The position numbers were made by a program, and so were the translations under genes. From the NCBI GenBank assembly GCA_030591825.1, contig JAUVAG010000053.1:1-7076 (forward strand): DNA of 7,076 bases, given 5' to 3'. Below are positions 5,118 through 7,076 of this stretch, piece after piece; within the stretch, counting starts at the first letter, position 1; each line of letters starts with the position of its first letter. Source of the DNA: Dethiosulfatibacter sp. GTDB lineage: Bacteria; Bacillota; Clostridia; Tissierellales; Dethiosulfatibacteraceae. The notes under the pieces are model-generated. The model made no database searches and had not been told where the DNA came from. It saw only the letters and a list, made by a program, of their open reading frames with translations.

Positions 5118-6548
5118 CTAATCTGAATAATACTTTTGAAACTTGCTTTTTGGTTTATCTGGTAAAGTCATTTTTATTTTTCCATCTTTAATCAATGGGT
5201 GAATATACTTTTTAATAAAATACGTTGGTGCTTCAAACCCAAATTTCTGAGCAAGTTCTTCCCTAGAACGCGGTGTAATGCAGTAATTTAAAACATCTTG
5301 CTCCATATCAATTTCTGTATTGTTAGAAGCCGTCTTTTTATAAAATATTACCTTAAACCCACCTCGTCTATCAATAAATAAAGGATCCGGCATGCCTGCC
5401 TTTCTAAGTTCTGCTCTTACTGTTGGAATACCAGAAAAACGATTTTCTGTATCAATCATAATCTCCAATGCCCCCGCCATATAAGGATTTCTTGTATCAG
5501 CAGATGCCTTACCTAAATCATCTACAGTTATTCTACCGTATAACCCACCTGGATTTTCTAGTTCTAATCTATCTTCATACATCACCAATCGTACAGGAGA
5601 ACGATCCGTATGCACACTGTAATCCCGGTGTATAAGGGCATTTAGTATAATTTCTCTTACGGCCTTAATCGGATACTCTGATTTATCCGCACGAGTTCCA
5701 TCTTCTGTTATTATTGTTTTCACTTTCATATTCCTTCGTACAAAAGCTAATGTTCCTTCCAACATCTGTGGTACTGTGCCCTCAATACGTTTATTATCTA
5801 CAAACCGTTCACCATCATCACCTAGTTCTCCTATTTCTTTACCTTGAACTACCATTGCTGTAACACTAAGCTGCGGAAAGAACTCTTGAGGATACTCACT
5901 AAGCAACATCAATCCTGCTAATGTTGGAACTCCACCTTGAACAATACCTTGAGTTTCAAGTATTCGTTCATCCTTAAGATTAATCAAATTTTGTTTTTGT
6001 CTTCGTAAATCTATTATATATTCCATTACATTATCCCTTAACAGATTTTCTAACGTTGCTCTATCAACAGTACGAAGTTCATCATGTATCCTTCTTCTAA
6101 ACGCTTCGTAACTATATATTTCATATTCCGTCATAGGCTGATCTGAATCCCCAACTCGGATATAAGATCCGCGCATTCTTCCTGCCCCCTTATAGAAACA
6201 AGGCTTATCATAAATATCACATTCAGAAATTTCTGCACTAACTACCAATTTCCCATCTACTTGAGCAACCGTAAATAATGGTCTTACTACGGGTTCCATT
6301 TGCAAGGATTGTTCCATAACTTTTTTTTGAAGGTCTTGAGCATCATACACTCCTACCACTTCATATCCTGCATCTTCGTCAATCCCAAAAATAATTATGC
6401 CCCCACCAATCTGATTGGCAAAACTTGATAGAGTATCATAAAGTTTTGACGGTGTACCCCCTGCTGCCTTCTTAATCTCTATATTTTGCTTTTCACATTG
6501 TTCAGAAATAACCTTTTTCACTAATTTTGCTAATTCTTCTTCTAACAC
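5118..6548 (-). CDS. AlbA_2 / HATPase_c_4 / winged-helix protein (COG2865 type)
   Basis: 476 residues with the three-part layout of the COG2865 family, often named 'RecG-like' or 'ATP-binding protein' though it lacks helicase motifs. The N-terminal Schlafen AlbA_2 domain (about 15-140) has the hallmark EIKKAAGG...SSFANQIGGGIIIFGIDE at 24-57. The GHKL-type ATPase domain (about 290-400) carries the N-box REIILNALIHRDYS at 298-311, with the likely Mg-binding N303, and the ATP-lid glycines PGGLYGRIT at 333-341. A winged helix (about 413-470, with SREELAQKFGFEAPTYFIKKYIHPLI) closes it. This architecture is known for putative transcription regulators and for proteins near defence genes; a DNA-binding ATPase regulator is the best guess. 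The start is a GTG with AGGCGGTGA six bases upstream. It is monocistronic, and its promoter is overlaid by two dyad repeats. No partner gene is adjacent. Confidence 0.88.
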   Translation of the reverse strand: MLEEELAKLVKKVISEQCEKQNIEIKKAAGGTPSKLYDTLSSFANQIGGGIIIFGIDEDAGYEVVGVYDAQDLQKKVMEQSLQMEPVVRPLFTVAQVDGKLVVSAEISECDIYDKPCFYKGAGRMRGSYIRVGDSDQPMTEYEIYSYEAFRRRIHDELRTVDRATLENLLRDNVMEYIIDLRRQKQNLINLKDERILETQGIVQGGVPTLAGLMLLSEYPQEFFPQLSVTAMVVQGKEIGELGDDGERFVDNKRIEGTVPQMLEGTLAFVRRNMKVKTIITEDGTRADKSEYPIKAVREIILNALIHRDYSVHTDRSPVRLVMYEDRLELENPGGLYGRITVDDLGKASADTRNPYMAGALEIMIDTENRFSGIPTVRAELRKAGMPDPLFIDRRGGFKVIFYKKTASNNTEIDMEQDVLNYCITPRSREELAQKFGFEAPTYFIKKYIHPLIKDGKIKMTLPDKPKSKFQKYYSD

Positions 6549-6570
6549 AAAATCACCGCCTCTTCACCCC

Positions 6571-6599
6571 ATCATACTATGATTTTATTTAAATTTCAA
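6571..6599 (-). promoter_or_regulatory. Sigma-A promoter of the AlbA_2/HATPase gene
   Basis: On the minus strand TTGAAA (6599-6594) and TATGAT (6576-6571) are separated by exactly 17 bases. The start of transcription would be near 6563, which leaves a leader of about 15 bases holding the AGGCGGTGA ribosome site before the GTG. The -35 hexamer lies inside the first 25-bp dyad repeat, so a protein bound there would block polymerase. Confidence 0.8.
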
Positions 6600-6654
6600 T
6601 ATTTTATTCAAATTTATCATTTTTTAGTGAAATTTCAATACTTTATTCAAATTT
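6591..6654. repeat. Two 25-bp dyad repeats, probable operators
   Basis: The 25 bases at 6591-6615 recur at 6630-6654 with one change (24/25), 39 bases apart. Each unit is itself an 11-3-11 dyad: AAATTTCAATA, three bases, then TATTCAAATTT, with one arm mismatch. A partial third arm (TTTTATTTAAATTT) lies at 6582-6595. The first unit covers the -35 of the downstream gene. Paired dyads over a promoter strongly suggest repressor sites. The winged-helix protein they precede is the obvious candidate to bind them (inference). Confidence 0.75.
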
Positions 6655-6717
6655 TACCACAAAAATCATCAAAATTATTTCACTAGTTCTTTAATTTTTT
6701 GTCTAAAATTATATTTT

Positions 6718-6807
6718 AATTGATTATTTGAATAGCACCCTCAGCCAAAAGATTTGCAAACACGATTCCTCGTTCAGACTCTTCTCCAACTACAATCACC
6801 TTAACTT
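6718..6807 (-). pseudogene. Short protein-like scrap, unidentified
   Basis: A 29-codon minus-strand stretch between stop codons reads VKVIVVGEESERGIVFANLL and then AEGAIQIIN before a TAA. The hydrophobic strand followed by a charged turn and an alanine-rich helix looks like genuine Rossmann-type protein sequence rather than random AT-rich translation. There is no ribosome site and no continuation in this frame. I do not recognise the parent family. It is most likely a fragment of a decayed gene. Confidence 0.35.
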
Positions 6808-6831
6808 AAAATGTATATTATTAAGTAATTC

Positions 6832-6847
6832 GACAGGCACCGATGGT
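6832..6847 (+). repeat. Dispersed motif copy C (GACAGGCACCGATGGT)
   Basis: A clean copy of the 16-bp motif lies in the gene-poor right end, same orientation as copies A and B. It differs from copy B by one base (G for A in ACCGATGGT). Confidence 0.6.
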
Positions 6848-6859
6848 ATGTTTTTAAAT

Positions 6860-7003
6860 TCATTTTATCAACAAAGTTAAAGGCACCCTTAAGTGCCTTT
6901 GACATACACAATATTTATTATCACAAAACGCTAATTTACCGCCATTTTTCAACATGTTCAATAACTTATTAACTAATGCAACTGGCACCACTTGTTCATT
7001 CAT
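6860..7003 (-). other. Possible 47-codon small ORF, doubtful
   Basis: An ATG at 7003 opens a frame that reads MNEQVVPVALVNKLLNMLKN, then GGKLAFCDNKYCVC, and ends at TGA 6862-6860. The first ~32 residues look protein-like, with an amphipathic helix and a GGKLAF turn reminiscent of, but too short for, a methyltransferase strand. No ribosome site precedes it. Its last codons are formed by the hairpin at 6876-6903, which argues against a functional C-terminus. It starts 20 bases after the stop of the right-edge gene. A decayed segment or a small cysteine-containing peptide are both possible; no function is assigned. Confidence 0.25.
6876..6903. terminator. GGCAC/GTGCC hairpin, probable terminator
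   Basis: AAAGGCAC (6879-6886) pairs perfectly with GTGCCTTT (6893-6900) around a six-base loop. Three more positions outside extend it to an 11-bp stem, including one T-G wobble. On the minus strand it is followed by AACTTTGTTGATAAAAT, a poor but T-containing tail. It would end the minus-strand gene entering from the right, about 120 bases after that gene's stop. No U-tract follows on the plus strand. Confidence 0.5.
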
Positions 7004-7023
7004 AAGCTATTTATTGGTTATTA

Positions 7024-7076
7024 TTAATCTGCATTATTTTTAGACAACGCTTTCAATGCAGCTTGATGAATAATAT
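7024..7076 (-). CDS. C-terminal end of an unidentified gene (enters from right edge)
   Basis: An open minus-strand frame from the window edge ends IIHQAALKALSKNNAD, with a TAA at 7026-7024 and a second in-frame TAA straight after it. The peptide is a plausible amphipathic C-terminal helix, and a hairpin terminator lies downstream in the same direction. Only 16 residues are visible, so neither the product nor even the coding nature is certain. Confidence 0.4.
   Translation of the reverse strand, partial: IIHQAALKALSKNNAD

Larger units (their letters stand above)
6549..7023. other. Gene-poor 475-base interval
   Basis: This stretch holds the promoter and dyad operators of the AlbA_2/HATPase gene, a very AT-rich zone (about 6655-6720) with nothing recognised, a 29-codon protein scrap, one copy of the dispersed 16-bp motif, the GGCAC hairpin and a doubtful 47-codon frame. 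No RNA gene or full-length CDS was seen. The scraps suggest eroded accessory DNA. Confidence 0.6.

Noticed and set aside
6954..7043. A 29-codon plus-strand frame starting ATGTTCAATAAC
   Set aside because: No ribosome site, AT-driven composition, and antisense to the minus-strand frames, which look more protein-like.

Overview
The window reads as a low-GC Gram-positive genome, most likely a member of the Clostridia. AT-rich intergenic DNA, strong GGAGG-type ribosome sites, sigma-A promoters with 17-nt spacers, a comM-dprA pair, and a remnant of a beta-keto acid cleavage enzyme of the amino-acid-fermentation type all fit this. The lineage is inferred from these traits, not from a database match.

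Layout, left to right. Nearly everything is on the minus strand. Positions 1-54 hold the first 18 codons of a gene running off the left edge. Its N-terminus resembles Fic-family proteins, and it has a strong RBS, an extended -10 promoter and a phased array of 11-bp repeats upstream. Positions 171-222 hold a long inverted repeat. Positions 447-590 (+) hold a broken C-terminal piece of a BKACE/Kce enzyme. A two-way terminator hairpin (594-647) separates it from the end of dprA.

The core is a compact minus-strand operon at 4130-675: a REP-associated tyrosine transposase-like (RAYT, Y1 HUH) protein carrying an extra C-terminal helix-turn-helix, then the comM/yifB AAA+ ATPase, then dprA. The RAYT stop codon lies inside the comM ribosome site, and the comM stop overlaps the dprA start, so all three are probably made from one message. 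A consensus promoter (TTGATA-N17-TATAAT) with a perfect 10-bp palindrome in its spacer lies just upstream of the RAYT gene. A single-strand-DNA HUH enzyme is thus placed with two proteins that handle incoming or branched DNA. This is the most interesting arrangement in the window.

To the right are two more independent minus-strand genes: a class I SAM methyltransferase (5015-4380) and a COG2865-type AlbA_2/HATPase_c_4/winged-helix protein (6548-5118). The promoter of the latter is overlaid by two 25-bp dyad repeats that look like operators. The last ~475 bases hold short coding scraps, a GGCAC/GTGCC hairpin and the C-terminal end of an unidentified minus-strand gene entering from the right.

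A 16-bp motif, GACAGGCACCGATGGT or close variants, recurs in three separate intergenic gaps to the right of the RAYT gene, always in the same orientation. It is a candidate REP-like repeat linked to that protein. No rRNA, tRNA, CRISPR array or complete insertion sequence was seen.
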